DNA from: Flavobacteriaceae bacterium
GTDB taxonomy: Bacteria > Bacteroidota > Bacteroidia > Flavobacteriales > Flavobacteriaceae
NCBI GenBank assembly: GCA_002694465.1
Contig: NZMG01000030.1
Span: 67,488 to 131,487, forward strand
DNA: 64,000 nucleotides
Direction: 5' to 3'
How positions within the stretch are numbered: position 1 is the stretch's first letter; each line of letters opens with the position of its first letter. A model generated the notes under the pieces. The model saw only the letters and a list, made by a program, of their open reading frames with translations. It was not told the DNA's origin and searched no databases. The translations under genes were made by a program, and so were the position numbers. Positions 7,948-16,374 of the stretch are shown one piece after another.

Positions 7948-10593
7948 ATGTCTTTCCAGAAAAGGGCATTTATGCCCATCGCAATTCTTATTTCTAGTCT
8001 TTCATTCTCCCAAGAAGAAGCTTCAGAAATAAATCAAAAACAATATGAAAAAAGAGTCTATACTACGGCTTCCATTGTTGGTAAAGGAGAAATTACCATA
8101 GATGGAAAGATAGATGAAGAAGCTTGGAATGTTGTGGAATGGTCTTCAGACTATGTTGAGTTTGAACCAGATGTGGGCACTGCGCCTACAGAACAGACCA
8201 AACTTAAGATAGCTTACGATGATAAAAATCTCTATGTAGCGTTTAAATGCTATGAAAAAGATCCATCAACCATCGAAAGAAGAATGGGACGACGGGATGA
8301 TTTTCCGGGAGACTGGGTAGAAATAAATATTGACAGTTATAACGATGACCGTACAGGGTTTTCCTTTACTATCTCAGCCTCTGGAGTTAAGGGAGATGAA
8401 TTTATTTCTAATAATGGAAATAATTGGGATTCCAGTTGGAACCCTATTTGGTATGTAGATACACAAATTGACACGGAAGGCTGGACCGCCGAAATTCGAA
8501 TTCCATTAAGCCAACTTCGTTTTGGTAACAACGAAGAACAAGTTTGGGGGCTTCAATCTACACGACGCTATTTTAAAAATGAAGAACGCTCTCTTTGGCA
8601 ACCGGTGGCTGCTAACCCTCCAGGGTGGGTAAGTGAGTTTGGAGAATTGCGAGGTTTAATAGGATTAAAACCTCAAAAACAGTTGGAAATTCAGCCGTAT
8701 ACGGTGGCTCAGTTAGATCCCTATGAAGCCGAAACTGGAAATCCATATAGAGATGGGAGCGACACCAAATTAACGGGGGGATTAGACGCGAAGATTGGAG
8801 TTACCAATGATTTAACTGTCGATTTAACGATCAATCCGGACTTTGGACAGGTAGATGCAGATCCAGGAGCAATTGCACTAGATGGGTTTGAGATTTTCTT
8901 TCAGGAACGAAGACCCTTCTTTGTGGAGAACAAGAATATATTCGATTATAATTTCGCTGGAAATCAGGACAATTTGTTCTTTTCTAGAAGAATAGGTAGA
9001 ACCCCTCAAGGTTCAGCTTATGGTGAAGGTGCAGAATTTGCAGACGACCCTATCAATACAACCATTTTGGGAGCTGCCAAATTAAGCGGAAAAACAAAAG
9101 ATGGATGGACATTGGGCATATTGGAAAGTGTAACTGCCAATGAATATGCAGACTTTGTTGATGAAGAAGGAAATGAAGATGAAGTTTTGGTAGAGCCTTT
9201 AACCAACTACTTTGTGGGAAGAGTACAAAAAGATTTTAATGATAGGAATAGTTATATAGGAGGAATTTTTACAGCCACTACAAGAAATATGGCAGATAAT
9301 CTTCAGTTTTTACATAGTCATGCCTATTCGGGCGGGTTAGATTTTCAGCATAACTGGAAAGACCGAAAATATTATGTAGAAGGAAGTAGTGTTATTAGTA
9401 ATGTACGTGGTTCTGCCGAAGCTATTACTAACACACAATATTCATTAACCCACCTTTTTCAACGAGTAGATGCAAGTCATGTTGAGGTGGACCCTAACAA
9501 GACATCACTTACTGGAACTGGAGGGCGATTTGAAATTGGAAAGGGAAGTGGAGGAAACTGGAGGTATAATTTTGGAGGCAATTGGCGCTCACCAGAATTA
9601 GAGTTGAACGATTTAGGATTTTTGCGTCAAGCAGATGAAATAAGACAATATGCAAATGTACGACGGTTTTGGAATACCCCAACTAGCTGGTTTCGACAAG
9701 CAAATATTGGCTTAAACCAATTTACGTCCTTCGATTTTGAAGGAAACTATAACCGAATTCAATATGAATTAAATGGATATGTAAATTGGAAAAACAATTG
9801 GTGGACCGAAGGTGGAGCGGCCCATAAACCAAGAATTTTTAGCAACACTGTATTACGAGGAGGACCAAGGTGGCGATGGGGCGACGAAAATTATTTCTAT
9901 TTGTTTGCTGGTACTGATGGTCGAAAGAAATTTAATATGCACGTGGGCCATGTAAATTCTTGGTCGCAACAACAAAATTTTGGGCTTCAGCGATATGTAT
10001 TAAGGTTCTTTTACCAACCATTAAACACACTAAGTTTATCACTTATTACAGAGTACGAGCAGAACCCAAATAAAACGCAATACGTAACTGAAAGGTCTTT
10101 CAACGGAACGCCTCGGTATGTATTAGGGAAAATTGATAATGAATCTTTAAGTACCACGCTAAGAGTTAACTATAATATCAACCCTAATTTAACCATTCAA
10201 TATTACGGGCAACCCTTTATATTTAACGCGAAGTACTCCAACTTTAATTACGTAAATAACCCCATTGCAGAAGATTTAAACGATCGAGTTACTTGGTATG
10301 ATAATAATCAAATTTCGTTTGAGGAGGGGGTTTACAATGTAGATGAAGATAAAGATGGTACTACCGATTATTCTTTTGGAGACCCAAACTTTTCATTTGT
10401 ACAGTTTCGATCAAATTTAGTTGTGCGATGGGAATATATTCCGGGTTCCGAAATATTTTTAGTCTGGTCGCAAGGCATCACTGGCATTGGCGATCCAAAT
10501 AACAATTTTAATACTATTATTGATAATCAACTTTTAAGTCAACGCCCACAGAACACTTTTTTAATTAAAGCTACCTATCGATTTGTATTGTAA
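7948..10593 (+). CDS. DUF5916 secreted protein with N-terminal CBM9-like domain
   Basis: A large exported protein. The frame opens with a TTG at 7840, but the ATG at 7948 is preferred because it gives a signal peptide (MSFQKRAFMPIAILISSLSFS, cleaved before QEEAS); product about 881 residues. The first part of the mature protein (ITIDGKIDEEAWNVVEW and onward, about 150-190 residues) resembles the carbohydrate-binding family 9-like domain often found before DUF5916. The remainder is rich in aromatic residues and alternating beta-strand patterns and ends in a strand with a terminal aromatic (IKATYRFVL), as in outer-membrane barrels. Substrate and role are unknown. It is monocistronic and diverges from rplM. 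Confidence 0.75.
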   Translation: MSFQKRAFMPIAILISSLSFSQEEASEINQKQYEKRVYTTASIVGKGEITIDGKIDEEAWNVVEWSSDYVEFEPDVGTAPTEQTKLKIAYDDKNLYVAFKCYEKDPSTIERRMGRRDDFPGDWVEINIDSYNDDRTGFSFTISASGVKGDEFISNNGNNWDSSWNPIWYVDTQIDTEGWTAEIRIPLSQLRFGNNEEQVWGLQSTRRYFKNEERSLWQPVAANPPGWVSEFGELRGLIGLKPQKQLEIQPYTVAQLDPYEAETGNPYRDGSDTKLTGGLDAKIGVTNDLTVDLTINPDFGQVDADPGAIALDGFEIFFQERRPFFVENKNIFDYNFAGNQDNLFFSRRIGRTPQGSAYGEGAEFADDPINTTILGAAKLSGKTKDGWTLGILESVTANEYADFVDEEGNEDEVLVEPLTNYFVGRVQKDFNDRNSYIGGIFTATTRNMADNLQFLHSHAYSGGLDFQHNWKDRKYYVEGSSVISNVRGSAEAITNTQYSLTHLFQRVDASHVEVDPNKTSLTGTGGRFEIGKGSGGNWRYNFGGNWRSPELELNDLGFLRQADEIRQYANVRRFWNTPTSWFRQANIGLNQFTSFDFEGNYNRIQYELNGYVNWKNNWWTEGGAAHKPRIFSNTVLRGGPRWRWGDENYFYLFAGTDGRKKFNMHVGHVNSWSQQQNFGLQRYVLRFFYQPLNTLSLSLITEYEQNPNKTQYVTERSFNGTPRYVLGKIDNESLSTTLRVNYNINPNLTIQYYGQPFIFNAKYSNFNYVNNPIAEDLNDRVTWYDNNQISFEEGVYNVDEDKDGTTDYSFGDPNFSFVQFRSNLVVRWEYIPGSEIFLVWSQGITGIGDPNNNFNTIIDNQLLSQRPQNTFLIKATYRFVL

Positions 10594-10608
10594 ACATTAT
10601 GATTCTAT

Positions 10609-10641
10609 TTTGAGTTTTTAAAGTAATTATGTGTTGCTTTG
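10609..10641 (+). promoter_or_regulatory. Possible promoter for the lipocalin-like lipoprotein
   Basis: TTTG at 10609-10612 and TTGCTTTG at 10634-10641, spaced by 21 bases, approximate the Bacteroidota promoter, with one mismatch in the -7 box. The gene starts 28 bases downstream. Confidence 0.4.
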
Positions 10642-10668
10642 CACTCTTAATAAATTAACATAATAAAA

Positions 10669-11187
10669 ATGAAAAAAATTGTATTTACACTACTAATAGC
10701 AAGCTTGCTTTTTAGTTGCAAAAAGGATGATGATGGTGATTCTGGAACTTCTTTAGAAGGAACTTGGAAACTTACCTCTTTTACTACAGAAACTGGATTC
10801 GATTTTAATGAAGACGGAACCGCTAGTAATAATGTAATGAGTGAAACCAATTGTTATCAAAATGAAACTGTTTTATTTAATGGAAATGGATCGGGAACTG
10901 CCACCAATAGATCTTATGCAGATATCACATTAGAGCTCGTTGCAGGTTCCACAACAGAATATGAGTACTCAGTTACTTGTGTACAGGAAACAGAAACCAA
11001 CACGTTTAGTTGGACACAAAGTGGTAATACAATTAGTATAACAGAAAGTGGAGAAACTATTTCAGGAACATTGTCTGGTTCTGTTTTAACAATAGTTATA
11101 CCAAGTGGATTTTTTGTAGAAGTAGAAGAAGCTGGAGGTACCGGTTTTACTACTGAAGATGTTACCTTTGTATATACGAAACAATAG
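10669..11187 (+). CDS. Lipocalin-like lipoprotein
   Basis: A 172-residue exported lipoprotein: short signal peptide MKKIVFTLLIASLLFSC with Cys17 as the lipidation site, followed by an acidic linker KKDDDGDSG, which in Bacteroidota can favour surface exposure. The mature part begins LEGTWKLTSFT, the typical opening of the lipocalin-like family common in Flavobacteria, and continues as short beta-strands with N[Q/E]T-type turns. The ligand is unknown. It follows the DUF5916 gene by 75 bases and ends at a strong terminator. Confidence 0.7.
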   Translation: MKKIVFTLLIASLLFSCKKDDDGDSGTSLEGTWKLTSFTTETGFDFNEDGTASNNVMSETNCYQNETVLFNGNGSGTATNRSYADITLELVAGSTTEYEYSVTCVQETETNTFSWTQSGNTISITESGETISGTLSGSVLTIVIPSGFFVEVEEAGGTGFTTEDVTFVYTKQ

Positions 11188-11201
11188 CCATTTGTTACAT
11201 A

Positions 11202-11244
11202 AAACTAAAAAAGCCGAAAAATATCTTTCGGCTTTTTTTAGTTT
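11202..11244 (+). terminator. Strong terminator after the lipoprotein
   Basis: A stem of about 18 bp (AAACTAAAAAAGCCGAAA against TTTCGGCTTTTTTTAGTTT) with a short loop and an embedded T run, 15 bases after the stop codon. Confidence 0.9.
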
Positions 11245-11545
11245 AAAACATTTTAACCTTCCTTCCATTTCATCGGGGAAAGGTCTTACCATAACGAATA
11301 CCCACCTCTAGAGAATCTTTATTCTCCAATTATTGAAAATTCTAGAATACATTTAAACTTAGATTTTTCAATAATCGCTTTTAAAGTGGTTCACTTTTTG
11401 CCCTAACTTGAATAGCAGAAAGCCTAAAGATTTAATGTTAATGGTTAAGTTAATTTGAAAAGTTTTAAAGTATTTTATGGGTTAAATTAATTTTTAACCT
11501 GTAAATGTGAGGCGGGCACTCCAGCAATGGGGTGCCTTCTGCTAT
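11245..11545. other. Gene-free stretch with several inverted repeats
   Basis: About 300 bases between the lipoprotein terminator and the polA stop codon hold no convincing ORF. Four inverted repeats are visible: GAGAAT/ATTCTC at 11311-11326, a 15-bp pair with one mismatch at 11329-11343 and 11361-11375, GGTTAAA/TTTAACC at 11480-11499, and GGCACTCC/GGGGTGCC at 11515-11536 close to the polA end. No good promoter or T-run terminator was found, so an RNA gene is not claimed. Confidence 0.4.
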
Positions 11546-14389
11546 TTAATGCGCTTCCAACCAGTTTTCTCCAATTCCCATGTCTACATCTAATGGTACA
11601 GCTAATGGATAGGCGTTTTCCATTTCCGTTTTAATAAGTGTTTTTAGTTGGTCGAGTTCGGGTTTGTAGGCATCAAAGACTAATTCATCATGAACCTGAA
11701 GCAACATTTTGCTTTTAAAATTACCTGCTTCCAATTTTTGATGGATTTTGATCATTGCAATTTTAATAATATCTGCAGCACTTCCCTGGATGGGTGCATT
11801 TACGGCGTTTCTTTCAGCAGCTCCACGTACCACCGCGTTGCGGCTATTAATGTCTTTTAAATAGCGACGTCGTCCCAAAACGGTTTGTACATATTCGTTT
11901 TCACGTGCAAAATCCACTTGCCCGCTCATATATTTCCGAAGCTTTGGATATGTCTTATAATAGGCTTCGATTAAGTCTTTGGCTTCAGTTCTATTTAAAT
12001 CGGTTTGATTACTTAATCCAAATGCCGAAACCCCATAAATAATCCCGAAGTTTACCGTTTTGGCATTGCTACGCTGTTCGCGAGTGACTTCGTTAATAGG
12101 AACATTAAATACCTTTGAAGCGGTCGAGGCGTGAATGTCTTCGCCATTTTTAAAGGCTTGTATCATGGTATCTTCCTCGCTTAAAGCGGCAATAATTCGT
12201 AATTCAATTTGACTATAATCTGCTGCCAAAAGCACATACTCTTTATCTCTTGGGATAAACGCTTTTCGCACTTGGCGACCACGTTCGGTTCTAATAGGAA
12301 TATTCTGCAAATTGGGATTGTTGCTTGCCAAGCGGCCTGTGGCGGCAACTGTTTGCATATAATCTGTATGTACCCGATTGGTGCTAGGTTCTACTTGTTC
12401 CGGTAGGGCATCTACATAGGTGCTTTTTAATTTTGAAAGCCCTCTAAATTCTAATATATCTCGAATAATTTTATGGTCTTTTGCTAAATAAGAGAGCACA
12501 TCTTCGGCTGTAGAATACTGCCCAGTTTTAGTCTTTTTGGGTTTATCGACTAACTTCATTTTATCGAATAAAATCTCTCCCAACTGTTTAGGAGATGCAA
12601 TATTGAAAGTTTCTCCCGCAGCTTCATAAATTTCGGTTTCCAACTTCTTAATATCACTGTCCAACTCAACCGAAAGAGATTTTAAAAAACCTTCATCAAG
12701 GTTTATTCCTTCCAACTCCATATCTGCTAGAACACGAAGCAAGGGAATTTCAATCTCATCGAAAAGTTTTTGCGTGTTGGCCTCGCCTAATTCTGTTTCA
12801 AAATGATTTTTAAGCTGAAGTGTAATATCGGCATCTTCAACAGCATATTCGGTTTGTTGCTCTATGGGCACATCGCGCATGGAAAGTTGATTTTTTCCTT
12901 TTTTACCGATGAGTTCTTCAATAGAAATGGGTGTGTAGTTTAAATAGGTTTCTGCCAAAACATCCATATTATGACGCATATCTGGATTGATAAGATAGTG
13001 TGCCAACATAGTGTCGAATAATTTTCCCTTTACAGAAACGCCATATTTTTTTAATACTTTAATGTCGTATTTTAAATTCTGACCAATTTTTTGAATGGAT
13101 TCACTTTCAAAAAAGGGGCGAAGCTGTTCAATAAGTTCTTGGGCTTCTTCTCTTGCTTCGGGAAAAGGAAGGTAAAATCCGCTGCCAGCTTCCCAGCTAA
13201 AGGCAATCCCTACCAACTCGGCAGTTAAAGGATTTAGCCCTGTGGTTTCTGTATCGAAACAAACGCTTTTTTGATTCAATAAATTTTGAATAAAGAGTTT
13301 TGTGCCCAACCCATGTTGTACAGTTTGATAAAGGTGAGGAACGCTTTTATAAGTATTTCTGGAGCTGTAAACTTGACTTTCTTCTGTAGTTTGATCATCC
13401 CCTCCAAAAAGTGAAAACTGTCCAGCACCTGCCGATTTTGAAGTAGCTTTGGATTGTGGTTTTGTTTCTTCTTTAGTTTCGGCGGGGGTTGTAGCAGGAA
13501 TTTCTTTTGAAAATGTTTTCAGGAAATTATCGGTTAATCTTCTAAATTCAAGTTCTTCAAAAATTTCAGTTACTCCAGAAATATTTGGGTCGCACATTTC
13601 AAAATCCTTTTCATCAAACTCTACAGGCACATCCAATAATATTTTAGCCAATTCTTTTGAAAGCAATCCTAATTCTTTGGAGGCTTCTACCTTTTCCTTC
13701 ATTTTTCCTTTCAGCTTATCGGTATTAGCCAAAAGGTTTTCCATAGAGCCAAATTCGGCAATAAACTTCTTTGCTGTTTTTTCTCCCACCCCAGGAAGTC
13801 CGGGAATATTATCGGCACTGTCACCCATCATTCCAAGAAAATCGATTACTTGTTCTGGCGTTTCAACCTCAAACTTTTTTTGTACTTCGGGGATTCCCCA
13901 AACTTCATAGCCGCCACCAAACGAATTGGGTTTGTACATAAAAATATTTTCAGAAACCAATTGTGCAAAATCTTTATCCGGTGTTACCATAAACGTTTGG
14001 TAACCTTCTTTTTCAGCTTTTTTAGCAAGCGTACCTATAATATCGTCGGCTTCAAAACCTTCTTTCACCATAATAGGAATATTCATGGCTTTCAGTATTT
14101 TTTCAATATATGGAACGGCTAGTCTAATAGCCTCAGGGGTTTCATCACGATTGGCTTTATAGGCTTCAAATAGTTCATTGCGCACATCGCTTCCGCCCTT
14201 GTCAAAACAAACCGCTAAGTGGTCTGGACGTTCACGTTTAATGACATCTAAAAGTGAGTTGGTAAACCCCAAAATGGCTGAGGTATCCATTCCTTTACTG
14301 TTGATTCGTGGATTTTTAATGAAAGCGTAGTAGCCTCTAAAAATTAAAGCATAGGCATCTACGAGGAAGAGTCTTTTTTGTTGTGACAT
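11546..14389 (-). CDS. polA: DNA polymerase I
   Basis: Repair and Okazaki-fragment polymerase with 947 residues and all three activities apparently intact. The N-terminal 5' nuclease shows VCFDKGGSDVRNE, EADDIIGTLA and GDSADNIPGLPGVGEKTA. The 3'-5' proofreading domain keeps its acidic residues (CFDTETTGLNPL, GQNLKYDIKV, YAVEDADITLQL), unlike polymerases such as Taq. The polymerase domain has motif A DYSQIELRI, motif B RSNAKTVNFGIIYGVSAF and motif C VHDELVFDA. A variable Gln/Ser/Thr-rich linker at about 295-345 joins the first two domains. It is transcribed alone. Confidence 0.97.
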   Translation of the reverse strand: MSQQKRLFLVDAYALIFRGYYAFIKNPRINSKGMDTSAILGFTNSLLDVIKRERPDHLAVCFDKGGSDVRNELFEAYKANRDETPEAIRLAVPYIEKILKAMNIPIMVKEGFEADDIIGTLAKKAEKEGYQTFMVTPDKDFAQLVSENIFMYKPNSFGGGYEVWGIPEVQKKFEVETPEQVIDFLGMMGDSADNIPGLPGVGEKTAKKFIAEFGSMENLLANTDKLKGKMKEKVEASKELGLLSKELAKILLDVPVEFDEKDFEMCDPNISGVTEIFEELEFRRLTDNFLKTFSKEIPATTPAETKEETKPQSKATSKSAGAGQFSLFGGDDQTTEESQVYSSRNTYKSVPHLYQTVQHGLGTKLFIQNLLNQKSVCFDTETTGLNPLTAELVGIAFSWEAGSGFYLPFPEAREEAQELIEQLRPFFESESIQKIGQNLKYDIKVLKKYGVSVKGKLFDTMLAHYLINPDMRHNMDVLAETYLNYTPISIEELIGKKGKNQLSMRDVPIEQQTEYAVEDADITLQLKNHFETELGEANTQKLFDEIEIPLLRVLADMELEGINLDEGFLKSLSVELDSDIKKLETEIYEAAGETFNIASPKQLGEILFDKMKLVDKPKKTKTGQYSTAEDVLSYLAKDHKIIRDILEFRGLSKLKSTYVDALPEQVEPSTNRVHTDYMQTVAATGRLASNNPNLQNIPIRTERGRQVRKAFIPRDKEYVLLAADYSQIELRIIAALSEEDTMIQAFKNGEDIHASTASKVFNVPINEVTREQRSNAKTVNFGIIYGVSAFGLSNQTDLNRTEAKDLIEAYYKTYPKLRKYMSGQVDFARENEYVQTVLGRRRYLKDINSRNAVVRGAAERNAVNAPIQGSAADIIKIAMIKIHQKLEAGNFKSKMLLQVHDELVFDAYKPELDQLKTLIKTEMENAYPLAVPLDVDMGIGENWLEAH

Positions 14390-14488
14390 AAAATGTGTGG
14401 TTGAAACCCTAAAACTACAAAACTTCTTTGGCGAATAGAAATTAATTCATGGGCAATTTGTATTTTTCGGAACTATTAAAAACGTACC

Positions 14489-15424
14489 ATGAAAAATAAT
14501 TTTTCTATTGCTATTCACGGAGGTGCTGGAACTTTGGTGAAAGGATTAATGACTTCGGAATTAGAAGCTCAATATAAAAGTGCCTTGGAGAAAGCTTTAG
14601 AAGCTGGATATACTGTTTTGAATAATGGTGGAAGTTCATTGGATGCCGTTGAAACAGCTGTAAAGGAATTAGAAGATACACCTCTATTTAATGCAGGAAA
14701 GGGGAGTGTGTTTACCAACCAGGGTACACACGAAATGGATGCCGCCATTATGGATGGGAGTAATTTAAAAGGAGGTGCGGTTTCACTAATTACGGGGATT
14801 AAGAACCCTATTTCGTTAGCGAGGGATGTTATGGAAAAAAGTGACCATGTGTTTCTAGCGGGAGAAGGCGCCATGCAGTTTGCAGATAGGAATGGGTACA
14901 AAGTGATGCCTCCCAGTTATTTTTACGATGAAGTGCGCTACCAACAATGGCAAGGAATAAAAGATAGTACGACATTTCAGTTGGACCATAGTGTTAAAAA
15001 AGACGGGAAATTTGGAACAGTAGGAGCCGTAGCATGCGACGGTTTTGGCAATATGGCTGCAGCAACATCAACGGGAGGCATGACTAATAAAAAGTGGGGA
15101 CGCGTGGGGGATAGTCCAATGTTAGGCGCTGGAACCTATGCTAATAACAAAACGTGTGCAGTGAGTTGTACTGGAAGTGGTGAATATTTTATAAGAGGTG
15201 TAGTAGCTTATGACGTATCTTGTTTAATGGAATATAAAGGATTGTCCTTGGAGGAAGCTGCTTCAGAGGTAATCCAAAATAGAGTATTACAATTAGGAGG
15301 CGATGGAGGATTAATCGCTGTAGATGCTCAAGGAAATATTGCAATGCCATTTAATACCGAAGGGATGTACCGAGCATTTAAAACGTCTGAAGGGAAAACA
15401 GGATTAGCTATTTATAAGGACTAA
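14489..15424 (+). CDS. iaaA: Isoaspartyl peptidase / plant-type L-asparaginase
   Basis: Ntn-hydrolase of the plant-type asparaginase family, 311 residues, made as a precursor that cleaves itself before the nucleophilic threonine. The N-terminal IHGGAGTL, NAGKGSVFT and MDAAIMDG are family signatures; the nucleophile is Thr177 in KFGTVGAVACD, followed by the TSTGGMTNKKWGRVGDSP oxyanion and substrate region. There is no signal peptide, so the enzyme should be cytoplasmic. It sits tail-to-tail with cyanophycinase, their stop codons overlapping in CTAA, and beside cyanophycin synthetase. The context says it probably hydrolyses the beta-Asp-Arg dipeptides released from cyanophycin. Confidence 0.92.
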   Translation: MKNNFSIAIHGGAGTLVKGLMTSELEAQYKSALEKALEAGYTVLNNGGSSLDAVETAVKELEDTPLFNAGKGSVFTNQGTHEMDAAIMDGSNLKGGAVSLITGIKNPISLARDVMEKSDHVFLAGEGAMQFADRNGYKVMPPSYFYDEVRYQQWQGIKDSTTFQLDHSVKKDGKFGTVGAVACDGFGNMAAATSTGGMTNKKWGRVGDSPMLGAGTYANNKTCAVSCTGSGEYFIRGVVAYDVSCLMEYKGLSLEEAASEVIQNRVLQLGGDGGLIAVDAQGNIAMPFNTEGMYRAFKTSEGKTGLAIYKD

Positions 15425-16278
15425 ACAAAGGGTGCGTCTACTGGTAGCACGGTAATTTTTCGGTCTTTAATATTGAAAACATCACCGTTTGCTAACACAT
15501 GTGTTTTTAAATTTGTGAGCGTCATAGGTGTTCCGGGCTCCAATATTTTTTCGTTGTTGTGCTTTATTTTACGGGGGTCAAATAATACAACCATTCCAGA
15601 TCCAATTACCTCGAATGTATTTCCTTCCCGGATAATAAGTCCTGTATCTTCAGCTAAACCAACACCAATTAATTTTGGATGACGTGCAACGGCTTCAGCC
15701 AATCGGCCAAAGCGCCCTCTTCTTATAAAATGAGAATCAATAATAAGATTAGGAATAAAGCCCATCCCTAGCCCCATTCCAACGGCGCCTTTGGTAAATG
15801 CTTCTTTAATGTTTCCGCCAGTAATCATTTCTTGAGACATACACATAGCTCCAGCACTAGTTCCAGCAATAACAAAATGTTCCTTACGGAATTTTTCAAT
15901 TAGTAAATCGTGGATTTTTGTGCCTCCTATTTCTCTAGTGATGTTGGACTGATTTCCCCCAGAAAACATGACACAATTTGCTTTTTTTATGATTCCAACA
16001 TTTTTTGGATCTTCAGATTGCTCGCGAGTGCGAATGTCCATAATTTGAACATTCTTGCATCCTAATTTTCCAAAAGCTTCCAAATAATTTTGACCCACTT
16101 CATCAGGAATACTCGAAGCCGTTGGAATAACAACAATATTTGAATAGATACCACCAGCCTCCTTTACCACATGATAAAGGATGCCCTCACTTATAAACTC
16201 TAGAGTGTATTGCTCGTTAAGTTCAATTCCTTTGTCTTCATTTCCCCCAATCGGGATAAGAATTCCTTTTGTCTTCAT
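15421..16278 (-). CDS. cphB: Cyanophycinase
   Basis: Serine peptidase of family S51 that splits cyanophycin (multi-L-arginyl-poly-L-aspartate) into beta-Asp-Arg dipeptides. Start chosen at the ATG 16278 (MKTKGILIPIGGNEDKG), 285 residues: the frame reaches a GTG ten codons further upstream, but that stretch overlaps a -7 promoter box. The nucleophile Ser141 lies in AGTSAGAMCMS, preceded by the SGGNQSNITREI loop, and a later segment IIDSHFIRRGRFGRL matches cyanophycinases. No signal peptide, so intracellular. Divergent from cphA and convergent with iaaA. Confidence 0.93.
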   Translation of the reverse strand: MKTKGILIPIGGNEDKGIELNEQYTLEFISEGILYHVVKEAGGIYSNIVVIPTASSIPDEVGQNYLEAFGKLGCKNVQIMDIRTREQSEDPKNVGIIKKANCVMFSGGNQSNITREIGGTKIHDLLIEKFRKEHFVIAGTSAGAMCMSQEMITGGNIKEAFTKGAVGMGLGMGFIPNLIIDSHFIRRGRFGRLAEAVARHPKLIGVGLAEDTGLIIREGNTFEVIGSGMVVLFDPRKIKHNNEKILEPGTPMTLTNLKTHVLANGDVFNIKDRKITVLPVDAPFV

Positions 16279-16297
16279 GGTATAAATTTCAATCGTG

Positions 16298-16305
16298 CAA
16301 AAATA
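16298..16305 (-). promoter_or_regulatory. -7 box of the cphB promoter
   Basis: Minus-strand TATTTTTG fits TAnnTTTG. No clear -33 TTG is seen. Its position, 20-27 bases upstream of the ATG at 16278, decides against the longer GTG start. On the plus strand, AATCTTTG about 30 bases before cphA, with TTTG 23 bases upstream, may serve the divergent gene. Confidence 0.45.
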
Positions 16306-16374
16306 CACGTTTTTGAAGTAAAAAAATTATATATTTATAATCTTTGACAATAATCAACTAATAATTATTTATAT

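Noticed and set aside
16279..16308. Ten-codon N-terminal extension of cyanophycinase from a GTG
   Set aside because: The extension overlaps the -7 promoter box, and the family begins near MKTKGILIPIGG.
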